Translations under genes and position numbers: made by a program
The notes under the pieces: model-generated
Told to the model about the DNA's origin: nothing
The model's database searches: none
Seen by the model: the letters and a program-made list of their open reading frames with translations, nothing else
In this document: one piece after another, positions 1 through 11,025 of the stretch
Numbering within the stretch: position 1 is the first letter of the stretch
Layout: every line of letters starts with the position of its first letter
Assembly (NCBI RefSeq): GCF_023053635.1
Contig: NC_086172.1
Span: 125,215,681 to 125,279,680, forward strand
DNA from: Elgaria multicarinata webbii
Taxonomy: Eukaryota > Chordata > Lepidosauria > Squamata > Anguidae
Reading direction: 5' to 3'
DNA: 64,000 nt

Positions 1-363
1 CAATAATGCTTTGAAACCATGTCGTGTGTGTGTGTGTGTGTCCAGAAAAATCAAGAACAAGCATTTAGCAGTAGCCATTGTGCTATGAATCTCCCCCTTC
101 TTCTAAATGGGAAAGAAATCCCACTCTTTATCACTGCTGCAAAAACAATGGGTTACAACCTTATGTGCAAAAAACAAACAAACATAGATTCTGTCTTACT
201 ACCAACAAGGAAATGAGATAAACAAAGGGAAGTGGTGCCATATGCAAATGTTTTTCTCCTTCTGCCATGTGCATAAATCTCATGGTCTCTGATTTCCTGA
301 AGCTTAATCTCTCTCCCTCCTGGCAAAATTCTAATTCCCTTCCTTTCCCCCCTATTCTTTCAG
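1..363. other. GALNT16 intron, 3' end
   Basis: This is the last part of the intron before the first exon in view. It holds a (GT)9 microsatellite at 24-41 and a pyrimidine-rich tract before the AG acceptor at 362-363. I see no other feature. The exons encoding the N-terminal membrane anchor and the first half of the catalytic domain must lie upstream of the window. Confidence 0.8.
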
Positions 364-451
364 GATTATACTCGAGTGGTGAGTCCTATCATTGATGTGA
401 TAAGCCTGGACAACTTTGCCTACTTAGCAGCATCAGCAGATTTGAGGGGAG
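364..451 (+). CDS. GALNT16: GALNT16 exon A (first in window)
   Basis: The exon is preceded by CAG and followed by GTAGGT. It reads [18 protein letters not shown] and then [11 protein letters not shown], ending one base into a Gly codon (phase 1). This stretch lies in the catalytic domain after the DxH motif. Only His to Tyr at the second residue differs from human GALNT16 as I recall it. The exon begins in phase 0. Confidence 0.93.
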
Positions 452-684
452 GTAGGTAAGGCGTATAAGTACATTCTGAAGAAAGCGTACTTTCTCTCCC
501 TCCCTCTCAAAATAGCTCCAACACAACTAGTTCCTTTTGATCCCTGATGTCAAATATGCCTGAAAATCAACAATTTCACCAGCAATTGAACCTATGTTCA
601 GTGTGTGTGTATTTAGGAATCTTCATGGCTATGATCATGGAGTTTAGCTTTGTACAGTCCATACTTTCTGCAGAATCCAGCTTT

Positions 685-749
<65 letters not shown>

Positions 750-750
750 G
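685..750. repeat. Compound microsatellite (TG)n(AG)n(ACAG)n
   Basis: A TG run passes directly into an AG run and then into about seven ACAG units. The three motifs differ by single changes, so the array probably grew by successive slippage of mutated units. It lies in a GALNT16 intron. The open frames across it on both strands are low-complexity artefacts. Confidence 0.95.
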
Positions 751-2295
751 TATCTAGCCCACATGTTTGTGGAGGAAAACCTGAAAATACCTTGGTAATT
801 CACGCAAAAACTTAGAAAACAGTGATAGTTGCTGTCCACAGTGAGTATGGCAGTAAAAATCACACTCCATTTTCAATTAGTCATTTGTTTGGGGCCAGTG
901 TTGTTGGCTTCTGGGTTTGCGGGGGGGCACTGCTGGCACGGCTATCATGCCTATCATATGCCCCATTTCAAATATTACCAGACTAATATGGGATGGGACT
1001 AAAAGGAAGCAGCAACATCTCCATTCAAGTACAGTATGAGCTGCCCCCTTTCTTTTCTTTTCTTTTTTAGATGCACCAGGTTAGCAGCTACTCTTCTAGA
1101 ATAGAGGTGTTCAATTGTTTGGGCCAATATATTTATTTATTTGATGTATACCTCATGTTTATGCCAAAAAATAACACTCAAGGCGGCTTTAAGATTCTTT
1201 AAAATCCATAGCTTTTAAATTCCTCTATGCAGCAAACAGAGATCAGAATTTCCCCTCATTCCCCTTAGCTCTGATATATGGACCCAAATGCAGGAACTCC
1301 AACGGCTCTGCTCTTTCCTCTCAATGGGCATCTAGGCATCAGTCACCCTTCCCCAGTTTTTGGAGTCCTTCTACACTGTTGTTCCTCTTAGACAGTGTCT
1401 AGGGAGTGGGGCATAGGGTAGTTCCTATTCCTGGATCCGAGCTCTGAGATGGCACTTTGGCCTTGGAGCACTACACCAGCTGCCTCACGGAGCTCACAAA
1501 AGAGACCACTGCACTCCTCCTGCTCTGCACAGGATGCCCATCACCATCAGCTTCTGAATTTGGAGGCTGATGGTCATCTGGATAGGACTGCATCCCCTCA
1601 TTTCCCTTTGGCAAGTGCACATTTCAGCAGCCCCTGCCTTTCAGTTCTGCAGACCCCACCTGCACACACCTCCTGCTATCCACTTTCCTTCCCAAAGGAT
1701 CTACTCAATTTGCGAAAATTGTAAATCAGGCAGCATTTTAAGTGAAGCGCATGGGGAAAAGCCAATTACAGCAAACAGAGAGACTTTGTTCCCGGAAATA
1801 CATGTCATCCCACTGAGAGTGCTGATTAATGTCTCATAACTTTGGCAGCCAATGAGGCATAGGACAGCCTGAGTGGAAGGGCTGAGGCACTAATTATTGC
1901 ATTCCTCTCTGGGAACACACATTGGAGGGTTTGGAATGTAATTGAGCACAGATAAATACCACTAAGGAAGAGGGCGCATTTACAGAGATACCGCAGGGCC
2001 TAGCTACATGTCTGCATATTGCTGTTACATAGGAAGCCATTGCTGCCCTGTGTGCCCAAGCAGAATCACCCGCTTCTAACCAATCACCATCTCCGACCTT
2101 GCAGCAAGAGTAGGGGTGATTTTGAAAGTGCCGTTCTCAACAGGAACCCCCAAAAGAAGAATCTGAGGACATTTTAGGTATTATAATGCCTTTTAATTCA
2201 TTAAAGAAAAAAATATATTTTTGTAAGCACCAGAGCTTGTCTCTCTTTCTGCACCCAAGCAGAATCGCCAGCTTCTAACTATTGCTAAGCTATAT

Positions 2296-2535
2296 TGCAT
2301 TACATTAATTACATTTCTGTGCTGCCCCAAAAGTCAAGCCCCTCTGGGCGGTTTACAAAGATTTAAAATCTTAAAAATGCAACATGATAAAGCATAATAT
2401 AAAACCTTTAATGTACAAAAATGTAAAAATAGTTTTAAGCAATCAACAATAAAAACCCCAGGACCTGTTAAAAAGCCCTGGGAGTAGAGGAAGTTCTTAA
2501 ACTGGCACCAAAAAGGTGGCAGTTCTTGCCAACCT
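2296..2535 (-). mobile_element. LINE 3' tail fragment (L2/CR1-like)
   Basis: Read on the minus strand, the piece ends in the gene-poor, A-rich 3' UTR with the phrase CTGGGCGG next to a run of TTTAAATC-like sequence, as in several other tails in this window. It is 5'-truncated and old. Boundaries are approximate because no clear target-site duplication was found. Confidence 0.55.
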
Positions 2536-2688
2536 TCAAATCTTCCTCTGAGGAGGGACTCAGGTGTTGGTAGTGTATGTAATTATTGGTCCAAACATAT
2601 CTTAAACGGAGACCTGAAGCATGTCTTGCTTACTTTTACATTACCCATTTACTCCCCCTGTCATTGGTTTTCTTCTACTCTGTTCTAG

Positions 2689-2773
2689 GATTTGACTGGA
2701 GTCTTCATTTTAAGTGGGAGCAGATCCCCATTGAGCAAAAGCTGTCTAGAACTGACCCTACCCAGTCCATAAG
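2689..2773 (+). CDS. GALNT16: GALNT16 exon B
   Basis: The acceptor is a polypyrimidine tract plus TAG and the donor is GTAAAG. The exon completes Gly and reads [13 protein letters not shown], then [14 protein letters not shown] plus two bases of Arg (phase 2). [11 protein letters not shown] is a hallmark of the GALNT2/14/16 group. Confidence 0.93.
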
Positions 2774-4235
2774 GTAAAGTCTTTTGTGCAACTTCCTCTT
2801 TGAATATCATCTTTAGACTTCGTCTTTTGTCTGAAATAGAAAGCTGCTTCATTCGTTGATGTTGCCATGGGAAGTGTTCAGAGGTCAGGTGTGGTTCATT
2901 TCAGAGCTACAATTAATCAATAGCTATTGTTCCCCGAAGAGCGTTAATATTCCTGACAGATCCTTGCAGCTCAATCTGTTGGCTTGAGTGGCTTGCACTA
3001 CTATAATATGCAATGCATATTATATTGGTTTTTCAGACAGTAATGAATATATGCTGCCCTCACCTTTGTGAGGGTAGGGGAAATGTCACCGTCCTCATTT
3101 TAGAAATTGTTACCATTGTCTAGTGGGAATAGCTGACTTTTCCATACTGGTGTGTGAGCTGCAACTGGAATAGGGTCTACTGCTTCCAACATGAGACCAT
3201 CCTTCTTCTCAAGGTTTAGACAAAGTCATCAGTATGGGCTTTCTGTGATGAACTATATATTCACTGGCTAATTCATTAGGTATATTAAATTTAGCATGAA
3301 CAATTCAGTTAAGGGCCGGCAAAGTTAGCCCAATTAAAAGAAAGATTCTAAGTTTTCTTTGGATAGTAGCAGAATCTCAAAGTGATAGTATAACAGTAGC
3401 AGCATCTGGTCCTACACTCCTGAGAACTGGGTTTCTAACAAAGATTATATTAGGGCATGTACAGATTGACTGGATTTAGGGGACTTAGTGCTTCCAACCT
3501 CTGGAGTCAAAGTATCCAAGATGCTTTTCACCCATTCTGGTCTCAGCTGGTCCACATGCCTGACTGGGACCTGTGTGGACTGTTGTCTTCCACAGCCCAC
3601 ATGTAGAAACTTACCTACCTTTACCCAGGACTCTTCTCCATCTTCTTAACTGGAACAAGAAGGTTCATCTGGGAGCAAAGGAAGCATCTTTCTGAGTAAC
3701 CCTTTAGTGTGGGTGTGGAAAATTTGGTAACACACTTTGCTTCAGGATCTTTCACCTGCTTAGTTGCTTCATAGACTTAGGTGTAATGGGGCAAGATTGG
3801 GAGCAGGCTATGAGATTGTGTGCCACCACCACCATCCCTTTTGATGTGAATTCCTCTTCTTCCCTTACATTGGCATATACATGAATCATAGTTGAGGCTA
3901 AAGAAGCTTACTGCACAACCAGAAATCTTAAGCAATGTTTGAAGACTCTTACCAAACTCTGGTTAAACAGACCCACTGGTGCCAAAATAAACTCAATTGC
4001 AGATAAGACGTGTGTGTGTATGTGGGGGCATATATGATCTTGTACCTCACTTATGATATCTTAATCATAGTAAAGATATTTCTCCTGTACCAGTTTGTAA
4101 GGGTTTTCTAGTGTCTAATGATTATTCTTCCCAAAGCAATGCAAATAGAACTGCATAAAACCAATACATTCCTTTGCATTTAAGTGGTTTTTTTTAGTAT
4201 ATGTGTATGCCCATTCTCGCCCTCATTTTCTCTAG
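2774..4235. other. GALNT16 intron B-C, no recognised element
   Basis: I see no repeat with clear boundaries and no gene in this 1.46-kb intron. The sequence is AT-rich with ordinary unique-looking character. The acceptor is TCTCTAG. Confidence 0.6.
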
Positions 4236-4339
4236 GACACCTGTCATAGCTGGTGGCATATTTGTGATCGATAAGTCTTGGTTTAACCATCTTGGAAAAT
4301 ATGACACTCAGATGGATATCTGGGGAGGAGAGAACTTTG
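4236..4339 (+). CDS. GALNT16: GALNT16 exon C
   Basis: The exon completes Arg and reads [34 protein letters not shown], then the first base of Glu (phase 1). It carries the start of the Gal/GalNAc-T motif (WGGEN), which helps form the donor and acceptor pocket in this family. The donor is GTAAGT. Confidence 0.94.
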
Positions 4340-4406
4340 GTAAGTTGGTTCCTTGAGTCCTTCATTTAATTTAATTTAATTTAATTTAATATATTGCATT
4401 TATTCA

Positions 4407-4543
4407 GAGAGCCAGTGTGGTGTAGTGGCTAAAGTGTTGGACTGGGAGTCTGGAGTTCCGGGTTCTAGTCTCCACTCGGCCATGGAAGTTAACTGGGTGA
4501 CTTGGGGCCAGTTACAGACTCTCAGCCTCACCTACCTCACAGA
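4407..4543 (+). mobile_element. tRNA-derived SINE (Sauria/ACA-like), 3' part missing
   Basis: The SINE begins GAGAGCCAGTGTGGTGTAG, has a box-A-like TGGTGTAGTGG and a box-B-like GGTTCTAGTCT (4461-4471), then the conserved CACCTACCTCACAG. It stops there and abuts L2-like sequence instead of running on to its usual tail. The full-length relatives nearby show what is missing. Confidence 0.8.
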
Positions 4544-4954
4544 CAGGTCACCAGGTCATGGTCTTCCCCAGTATGAGATACCTGAGAGACTGCCTTCTCC
4601 CTTACCAACCTGCCCAGTCACTGAGGTCATCCGAGGACCTGCTCCTGGTGGTTCCACCTAGATCCATCCCCCGATTGGAATCCACCAGGGGAAGAGCCTT
4701 TGGTGTGGTGGCGCCCCTCCTGTGGAATTCCCTGCCTCTGGAGGCCAGGCAGGCTCCGACCTTGCATTCCTTTCGGCGCCTCCTGAAAACATCTTTATTC
4801 CAAGAAGCTTTTCCTTAATATGCGGCCTTGAATCTGTTTTTGCTTTTTTAAAATTTTGTTTTAACTGTTTTAATCTGTTTTTATTTTCATTTTATCTTGT
4901 ATCTGAAATTTTTCAACGGGGAGCGGTATATAAATATTCTAAATAAATAAATAA
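4544..4954 (+). mobile_element. L2-like LINE 3' end
   Basis: An open stretch encodes the typical C-terminus of this LINE ORF2: GRAFGVVAPLLWNSLPLEAR, then TLHSFRRLLKTSLFQEAF. It is followed by an A/T-rich 3' UTR and the tail phrase GGGAGCGGTATATAAAT with (AAATA)n. It is 5'-truncated, as is usual for these elements. An intact endonuclease or reverse transcriptase is absent. Confidence 0.85.
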
Positions 4955-4973
4955 TATGAGATTAATTGTATTT

Positions 4974-5135
4974 GTATTGGACTGGGAGTCAGGAGATCCG
5001 GGTTCTAGTCCCTACTCGACCATGGAGACCCAGTCACAGACTCTCAGCCCAACCCACCTCACAGGGTTGTTGTTGTGAGGATAAAATGGAGAGGAGGAGG
5101 ACACCTTGGGTTCCTTGGAGGAAAAAAGGCGGGAT

Positions 5136-5176
<41 letters not shown>
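4974..5176 (+). mobile_element. tRNA-derived SINE (Sauria/ACA-like) with (AAT)n tail
   Basis: It contains TTGGACTGGGAGTC, the box-B-like GGTTCTAGTCC, the CCACCTCACAGGGTTGTTG block, GAGGATAAAATGGA, TCCTTGGAGGAAAAA and a run of about twelve AAT units at the 3' end. The 5' end is slightly truncated. It shows the 3' half that the copy at 4407 lacks. Confidence 0.85.
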
Positions 5177-5443
5177 TCCTCTCCTAGAATCATAATGGTC
5201 CAGAAGAAGGAAATGTCTCAGAAACTGAAAGGTTGATTAATTGTTACAAACACAGATTAAAAGTTTAACATTGAGCACATTTATCTTGGTTGTTAATACG
5301 TAGGCCTAGCAATGTTGGAAGGGGGGGTCTAGAAGCTAGAGAAAGAAAAGTGTCAGGGTTGGAAAACAGAGGGTATCTAAAGGCTTTGAAGGGCTCTAGC
5401 ATTCTGAGATCGGGGGATGGATTTAACATCTTGGATGCAAGTC

Positions 5444-5665
5444 TATTTTATTTATTTCTTCTATTTCTATTCCACTTTTCAGCTAACAGGCTCCCAAAAC
5501 AGCTTACTTAAATAATCCAATTCAAATACAATAAAACCATAATTAAATATTATTTCAATACCACTAAAATCAACAGTAATAAAAGTAATAAAATGTTTTC
5601 CAGATAAACTAATTAAAACCAGATTGCCGTAAGACCTTTGGTGAAGGGAAAGGTATTCACCCCTT
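5444..5665 (-). mobile_element. LINE 3' tail fragment, reverse orientation
   Basis: It begins with TTTATTTATTT and a diverged form of the tail block, then a long AT-rich 3' UTR with TTAAAA blocks, matching other minus-strand tails here. Old and heavily diverged. Ends are approximate. Confidence 0.5.
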
Positions 5666-5786
5666 TTCTAAAATCTGCAAGATCCTGGCAAGATCCAACT
5701 ACCTCAGGGGTTTCATAGGGTGGTTGCCACTATGAAAAAATAGTGTTCATCAACTATATTTGTGGAGGTGGGATCCAGAAAGAATT

Positions 5787-5931
5787 AGGAGATTGGAGTG
5801 AGAACTTGTGGCCAGCTAGATATTATTATATTCCAATTCTCATCATCCCTAACCATGGGCCATGCTGAATTTGGCTGATGGGAGTTGGAATCCAACAACT
5901 TCTGGAGGGCCACAGATTCCACACCTCTGAA
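5787..5931. mobile_element. Old palindromic hAT-like element
   Basis: The right half keeps GATGGGAGTTGGAATCCAAC, CTTCTGGAGGGCCACAG and CACACCTCTG, and the left half is a decayed inverted copy (AGAACTTGTGGCC). It belongs to the family best preserved at 20447. No target duplication can be read. Confidence 0.55.
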
Positions 5932-7368
5932 CTAGAGTTTCTGTCACTATGGGGTGCTGGTCTTCCTGACCCACCAATAGCATGTGTCCCTAGCTACCCC
6001 TGTTTTTACACCAAATAATATTAAACTTCAATTTCCAGATGAAGAGCACCTCAAAAACAAGCCATAATACAAAATGCCTGTGAAAGCCCTTTCTCGCCCC
6101 CTCTCCTGTCCCTCTTCTCCTTTGCAATTTATTTTGCAGCCCCATTCCTGAAGTTTCCTTTGTGCCTCTAAATAAATATGCAAATACGGAGCTTGACCAG
6201 AGTGACAGATATTAAACACAAGGGGATGGACCGATAAGCCTTGGCAAGGTCACCTCTCCTCAGTGATTCAAATGAGCTTTTGAACATCAAAGCCCTGGTG
6301 GTCTGTTGATCCTTCTTTTAAAAAGAAAAAAGAATTTCACTTCAGGGCAGCGAAACCTCTGGATGCAAATAGGGATGGTGGGGAGAATGTTTCTGCTTAA
6401 ATAAACAGGGTCAGACTCTGCCTTTAGCAAACTGGATTGCTAAACAGTGAATCAATAATGGAGTTTGGGATTCTGCACCAAGCTTGCACAGAAAGGGTAC
6501 CGCACCAAGCATGGATTGATGCACCTCCACCCACAGCAAATATTGAGAAAAGAGAAGTATTCTGATGGGTCTGAGAGAGCTCATTGTGCTTTTGATGCCC
6601 AGAATTTGCAATTCTCAGAGCCATTCCCATAGTAGGCGTGGACTATACAAGTACTATGTGTAATGACTTTAAAGAGCATGAAAATTGACCAGTGTAGACA
6701 TCCCCTTAAGCAGTGATTAAAGTGGATTACATGTTTTTCCAGATTTCCCATAATCTTTTGGCAACTCTTTAATCTCAGTGATGAATGCAGCTGAAATGTT
6801 TCACTTGGAACTCCACCATGGTTTCTAGTACTCTGTATCTGCGTATTTTCGCCAACACCCTTAAGATCATACATTTCTCTCCCATTTTCTGTCTCTTGCT
6901 TTGTACTCTCTCACCATCAACCGAAATTGATTCCTTTCATGTTACTTTGAAAATGTTCTCTAATATTTACAGTCTTCCCCTTTAGAGATTCTGTCCATTC
7001 TACTTCTTGAGCATCACCATCTTTACCCTAAAACAATCTCCCTCTGGTGTGCAGGTCTGTTGTTGAAAATACTGTCATACATTCTGGCAGCTTTCAGCAA
7101 GATTCCCTCTATAAAGTCCAGAAACATCAACACTAATCTGATCAGAAGGCCCAGGGTGGGGTAATCAGTTGGAGAAGGGCAGGATCTTTCCCTCCTCAAC
7201 AAGGAACACCATCTCGGTTTTAACAAATTCCCTCTCTTTCCATCACATCATCGATGCCTGCTTTTGCCATTGCTCCGGGTATAAGCAAGGTGAGAAGAGA
7301 ATAAGATATCAATTCTTGGTGTTCTTTGTTTTACCTCTTTTTTTCTGATTGCTTTGGATCTTTTCTAG

Positions 7369-7495
7369 AGCTTTCTTTCCGAGTCTGGATGTGCGGAGGG
7401 AGTTTGGAGATTGTTCCCTGCAGCCGCGTGGGCCACGTTTTCAGGAAACGCCATCCATATGACTTCCCTGAGGGCAACGCACTGACTTATATCAA
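7369..7495 (+). CDS. GALNT16: GALNT16 exon D
   Basis: The exon completes Glu and reads [20 protein letters not shown], then [20 protein letters not shown] and Ile plus two bases (phase 2). In GALNT2 the His of HVFRK coordinates the metal, and the following segment is the mobile loop over the active site. Both are intact. The Cys pair in WMCGG and VPCSR is also kept. The donor is GTAGGA. Confidence 0.94.
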
Positions 7496-7924
7496 GTAGG
7501 AATGGATCACTTCTTGACTCCAGTTCAGGAAACAGGGGAGGGTGTGTGTATTTAGGCTTGCCTGGGATGTAGTCAGGCTTAAATGCCCTAGGGAAAGGAA
7601 CAGAACTAGGGCCAACTGCTTGGGGTATTTCATCAATTTACCCCTTACCCAAAGACAGGCATATAAGCTCAGAAGGACTTTATGAAAGCTACTTGGATAT
7701 TTCTGGACAAATCAATCTTTACTGCTGTTTAATTTACTCTTCTTTACTGCTGGTTTATTTATTCACATTTGTAGCCAACACTTCTCTAATGCTCAGGGAT
7801 GAATGATTTTTTAAGCTTGTGTCCCAGTCATTTGAGTAGGAATTTGACTTTGAGAGTTAGAGTGTTGGTTAACATTTGCATACTTGGAAAAAGCACTTTA
7901 CTAATCTAATATAGTGTGTGAATA

Positions 7925-8216
7925 GGGTGACCATATCGAAAGGACAGGGCTCCTGTAGCTTTAACAGTTGTATAGAAAAGGAAATTTCAGCAGGTGTCAT
8001 TTGTATGCATGCAGCACCTGGTGAAATTCCCTCTTCATCACAACAGTTAAAGCTACAAATACAAAAGAGGGCAGGGCTCCTGCAGCTTTAACTGTTGTGA
8101 TGAAGAGGGAATTTCACCAGGTGCTGCATACATACAAATGACACCTCCTGAAATGCCCTTTTCTATACAACTGTTAAAGGTACAGGAGCCCTGTCCTTCT
8201 TTCCACATGGTCACTC
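7925..8216. mobile_element. Head-to-head dimer of a TA-flanked foldback element
   Basis: The left arm (7923-8054) and right arm (8084-8218) are inverted copies of each other with few mismatches around a 29-base spacer. Both ends carry GTGACCAT-type termini next to TA, as expected for Tc1/mariner-like insertion. The monomer of the same family at 45463-45630 shows that one unit corresponds to about one arm plus spacer. It encodes no protein. Confidence 0.8.
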
Positions 8217-8285
8217 TATTATTGTTGTTGTTGTTATTATTATTTCTATACCGCCCCATAACCGAAGCTATGTGAGCTATACTCC
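8217..8285 (-). mobile_element. LINE tail remnant, reverse orientation
   Basis: (TTG)n/(TTA)n repeats lead into TTTCTATACCGCCCCATAAC, the reverse complement of the common LINE 3' tail phrase GGGGCGGTATAGAAA. It directly abuts the foldback element, which may have inserted into this tail. Confidence 0.6.
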
Positions 8286-10007
8286 AATTAAGTAGCACTT
8301 CAAAAATCCAAACATATGATTTTTAAAATTAAGTTTTAATGGTTATAGTACAGGGAATACAACTGCAGAGACACAATGTTTGTGCTCTATAATAACCCAA
8401 TGTTAATACCTGTGTGGGATTTCACAAACTGCTGATAATTTGTCGGTTATGGGAAACTGGCTGCTGCCAAAAAAATACAACTCCCAATTCCTGTATTTTT
8501 TACTGGTTACATCCAATAATACAAAGCACACGATGTGATGTCACCACACAGCAGATTTCCCTTCCCCCATGTGGCCACCAATAAAGTCCTGTGGCAGGCT
8601 CTCAGCTGCCCCACAGCCTCTACTCACAGCTGCTACAACTTCATTTATTTAAAAATATTTCTACACCATCTGCCATGTACAACATAGCCAGGTGGTGTGC
8701 AACAATAACACTGCTATATAAATATACTTATAGCTAAAACACAGTACAACTATATAGCAAATCAGTAGTCCATAGACTAAAAATCATAACAGGCGTTGTT
8801 CAATAGTTAACACCAAAGGTGAATACAAATGTTTTTCACATGCGCCTAAATTACAACAGAATCAGGGTGTATTTTATTTCTAGTGAGAGAGTATTCCCGA
8901 GAATGGGTGCCACCATGGAAAAGGCCCCCTTCCTGGTTTGCACCAGATGACAACTGCAGGCTTTGGCATAAACAGGAGGCTGATCTATAAGGGAGAAGGA
9001 TGTGTTGTGCACCTCTTATAATCCCAAGTATTTAAGAAGGCTAAGAAACTATAGCTGAGGCATCTGGATCTTCCAGATGTGCCATGGAACTGTGACAGCT
9101 GTGAGTGGAGGCTGTGAGGACAACTGATTGACTTCCGTAGGGACTGCACCGGCTGCAATGTGGCGATACGGGAAACGTGCAGTAGCACTTATACTCCTTT
9201 TTTTTTTCACAGTAACATGTCTATTTATTTTGTGTTGTTTCACCCGACCCCCACAATGTTTGTGATTTGTTTGCTTTTCAGTTGAGAATATCCCCTAACA
9301 GCATTTTGGGCTCAGTTAGACTCTAGGTTAAAATGAATGAGAAATGCTGTATGTCAAAAGTACTGGGTGGGGGCAGGATCTACATGACCTTAAACGCAGA
9401 GAAAATGTGCACTGTACAACACAATAGCTGTTGTATGTTGTTGCAAGTATTGGGCGGTGTGGATCAGGTGTGTTCTTCCAGCACATCTTCTCCTTGCATC
9501 CTCTACATGTTGACAGTGTTTTGCTCATGCACTGCAGTTAGGTATGACAAGAGACGTACGGATTTTGTTAAGTCCATTCCTTCTGTGTTTGATGGATTGT
9601 CAGGTATTTTCATTCTACTATCCACTCATGTTTTGTACAAGAAGTTCGTTCATTTGCAGATGCGTCCTTGCACATGTGAGCATTTACACAATCCCCCCTA
9701 AAGTTAGAAAACAGTCTGTAAGTCTGCAGAATCATCACACCTCAGAAAAAGCTGGTCTGCTGCAGAATCCGCAGATCCGATTCATGGAATCAGTTTGTAT
9801 CAGTTGTAGATTTCTCCAACATCCCTAGGTATGACACAATCCCTTTGTTCAATTGGTTCTTTCGTTTTGGAACATTTCTTCTTGTGCTTCCAAATTTAGT
9901 GATGGCATGCCAGTTAGGGAGGGTTGAAGTTTGTGTAGAAAGTCCATTTTTTATGTCATGGCAAGTTGTGCTGTGAAATAACAGTGTTGCTCCTGTCCCT
10001 CTTGCAG
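8286..10007. other. GALNT16 intron D-E, remainder
   Basis: It holds a diverged minus-strand LINE tail around 8650-8960 (TTTATTTAAAAATATTTCTAC leader, then GAGTATTCCCGAGAATGGGTG-like text typical of these tails). From about 9000 to 10007 I see no clear element. Open frames of 122 and 128 codons near 9333-10176 overlap an exon or unique intron and have no recognisable product. Confidence 0.5.
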
Positions 10008-10100
10008 AAACACTAAACGTACAGCAGAAGTGTGGATGGATGAGTACAAACAGTATTACTATGAGGCCCGCCCATCTGCTATTGGGAAATCTTTTGGAAG
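10008..10100 (+). CDS. GALNT16: GALNT16 exon E
   Basis: The acceptor is CTTGCAG and the donor is GTAAGC. The exon completes Lys and reads [20 protein letters not shown], then [10 protein letters not shown] and two bases of Ser (phase 2). It ends the catalytic domain with the conserved [11 protein letters not shown] block of GalNAc-transferases. Confidence 0.94.
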
Positions 10101-10337
10101 GTAAGCGTCCCAAACCAGGCAAATGACCATTCTTGTAAGCCATCTCTTTTGCTCTGAGGGTGCTTAAAGAATTCATTCTTTTGCAAATTCTGATATGAAC
10201 TGATCCGATTCACACCTCCAGGACTAATATGTAGAATGGAATGTAGTTATCCTTTGGATTTTGAAATTCTCCAAATTTTATTATGTAGTTCTCAGCTCAA
10301 AAAATGAATCAAAGCGCATGTTAAAATGCATACTTCT

Positions 10338-10742
10338 AGAATCATAGAATAGTAGAGTTGGAAGGGGCCTATAAGGCCATCGAGTCCAACCCCCTGCTCA
10401 ATGCAGGAATCCATCCTAAAGCATACCTGACAGATGGTTGTCCAACTGCCTCTTGAATGCCTCTGGTGTGGGAGAGACCACAACCTCCCTAGGTAACTGG
10501 TTCCATTGTCGTACTGCTCTAACAGTCAGGAAGTTTTTCCTGATGTCCAGCCGGAATCTGGCTTCCTGTAACTTGAGCCCGTTATTCTGTGTCCTGCACT
10601 CTGGGAGGATCGAGAAGAGATCCTTGCCCTCCTCTGTGTGACAACCTTTTAATTATTTGAAGAGTGCTATCATGTCTCCCCTCAATCTTCTCTTCTCCAG
10701 GCTAAACATGCCCAGTTGTTCCAGTCTCTCTTCATAGGGCTT
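10338..10742 (-). mobile_element. CR1 LINE 3' end
   Basis: Read on the minus strand this is the end of CR1 ORF2 ([19 protein letters not shown]..., [20 protein letters not shown], then PREVV and a GML-stop end) followed by the short CR1 3' UTR with GAGCAGGGGGTTGGACTCGA and a tail of TTCTATGATTCT. One in-frame stop (after ALFK) shows it is dead. It is 5'-truncated, inserted antisense to GALNT16. Confidence 0.92.
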
Positions 10743-10877
10743 TTTTTTCCAGTTGCCCTCTAGATGAAATGGATTTTGAAATGTATATTTTGAGACAAAT
10801 GCATTTCAAATGGGTATTTAAAAACAAAATATCTTTGTTTTTAAATACCACCAAAATTTGAGCCACCATCCTCCACT

Positions 10878-10950
10878 GGCAATTTATTTATTTATTTATT
10901 TATTTATTGCATTTCTATACCGCCCAATAGTCGAAGCAATAAGGAACCCT
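10878..10950 (-). mobile_element. LINE tail remnant with (ATTT)n
   Basis: Seven or so TTTA units precede TTGCATTTCTATACCGCCC and AATAGTCGAAGC, the reverse complement of the LINE tail seen forward at 48270-48333. Only the last 70 bases survive. Confidence 0.75.
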
Positions 10951-11017
10951 TACTGTGAAGATGAGTTTACAAAGTCAGTATATTATCTTTTTGTGACTGA
11001 TTGCCTGGGTTTGAAAT

Positions 11018-11025
11018 ATAATGTA
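11018..11025 (+). repeat. Target-site duplication, left copy (ATAATGTA)
   Basis: The 8-bp word ATAATGTA sits immediately left of the GC-rich element and again at 11791-11798 immediately right of it. Eight bases is the hAT signature. Confidence 0.9.

Larger units (their letters stand above)
452..2688. other. GALNT16 intron A-B
   Basis: The 2.2-kb intron contains a compound microsatellite (685-750) and a minus-strand LINE tail (2296-2535). A copy of about 30 bp at 2052-2085 recurs at 2250-2282 in the same orientation. The longest open frames (for example 91 codons at 1449) have no recognisable product and are treated as chance. Confidence 0.75.
4340..7368. other. GALNT16 intron C-D, SINE/LINE cluster
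   Basis: The 5' half is a run of nested or adjacent repeats: (TTTAA)n at 4365-4391, a SINE, an L2-like LINE end, a second SINE, a reverse LINE tail and an old palindromic DNA element (listed separately). From about 5940 to 7368 I recognise nothing; the two overlapping minus-strand open frames near 6411-6874 look accidental. Confidence 0.65.

Noticed and set aside
547-863. Overlapping frames on both strands with VCVCVRERERE-type and SLSLSLSH-type peptides
   Set aside because: Translations of a TG/AG/ACAG microsatellite.
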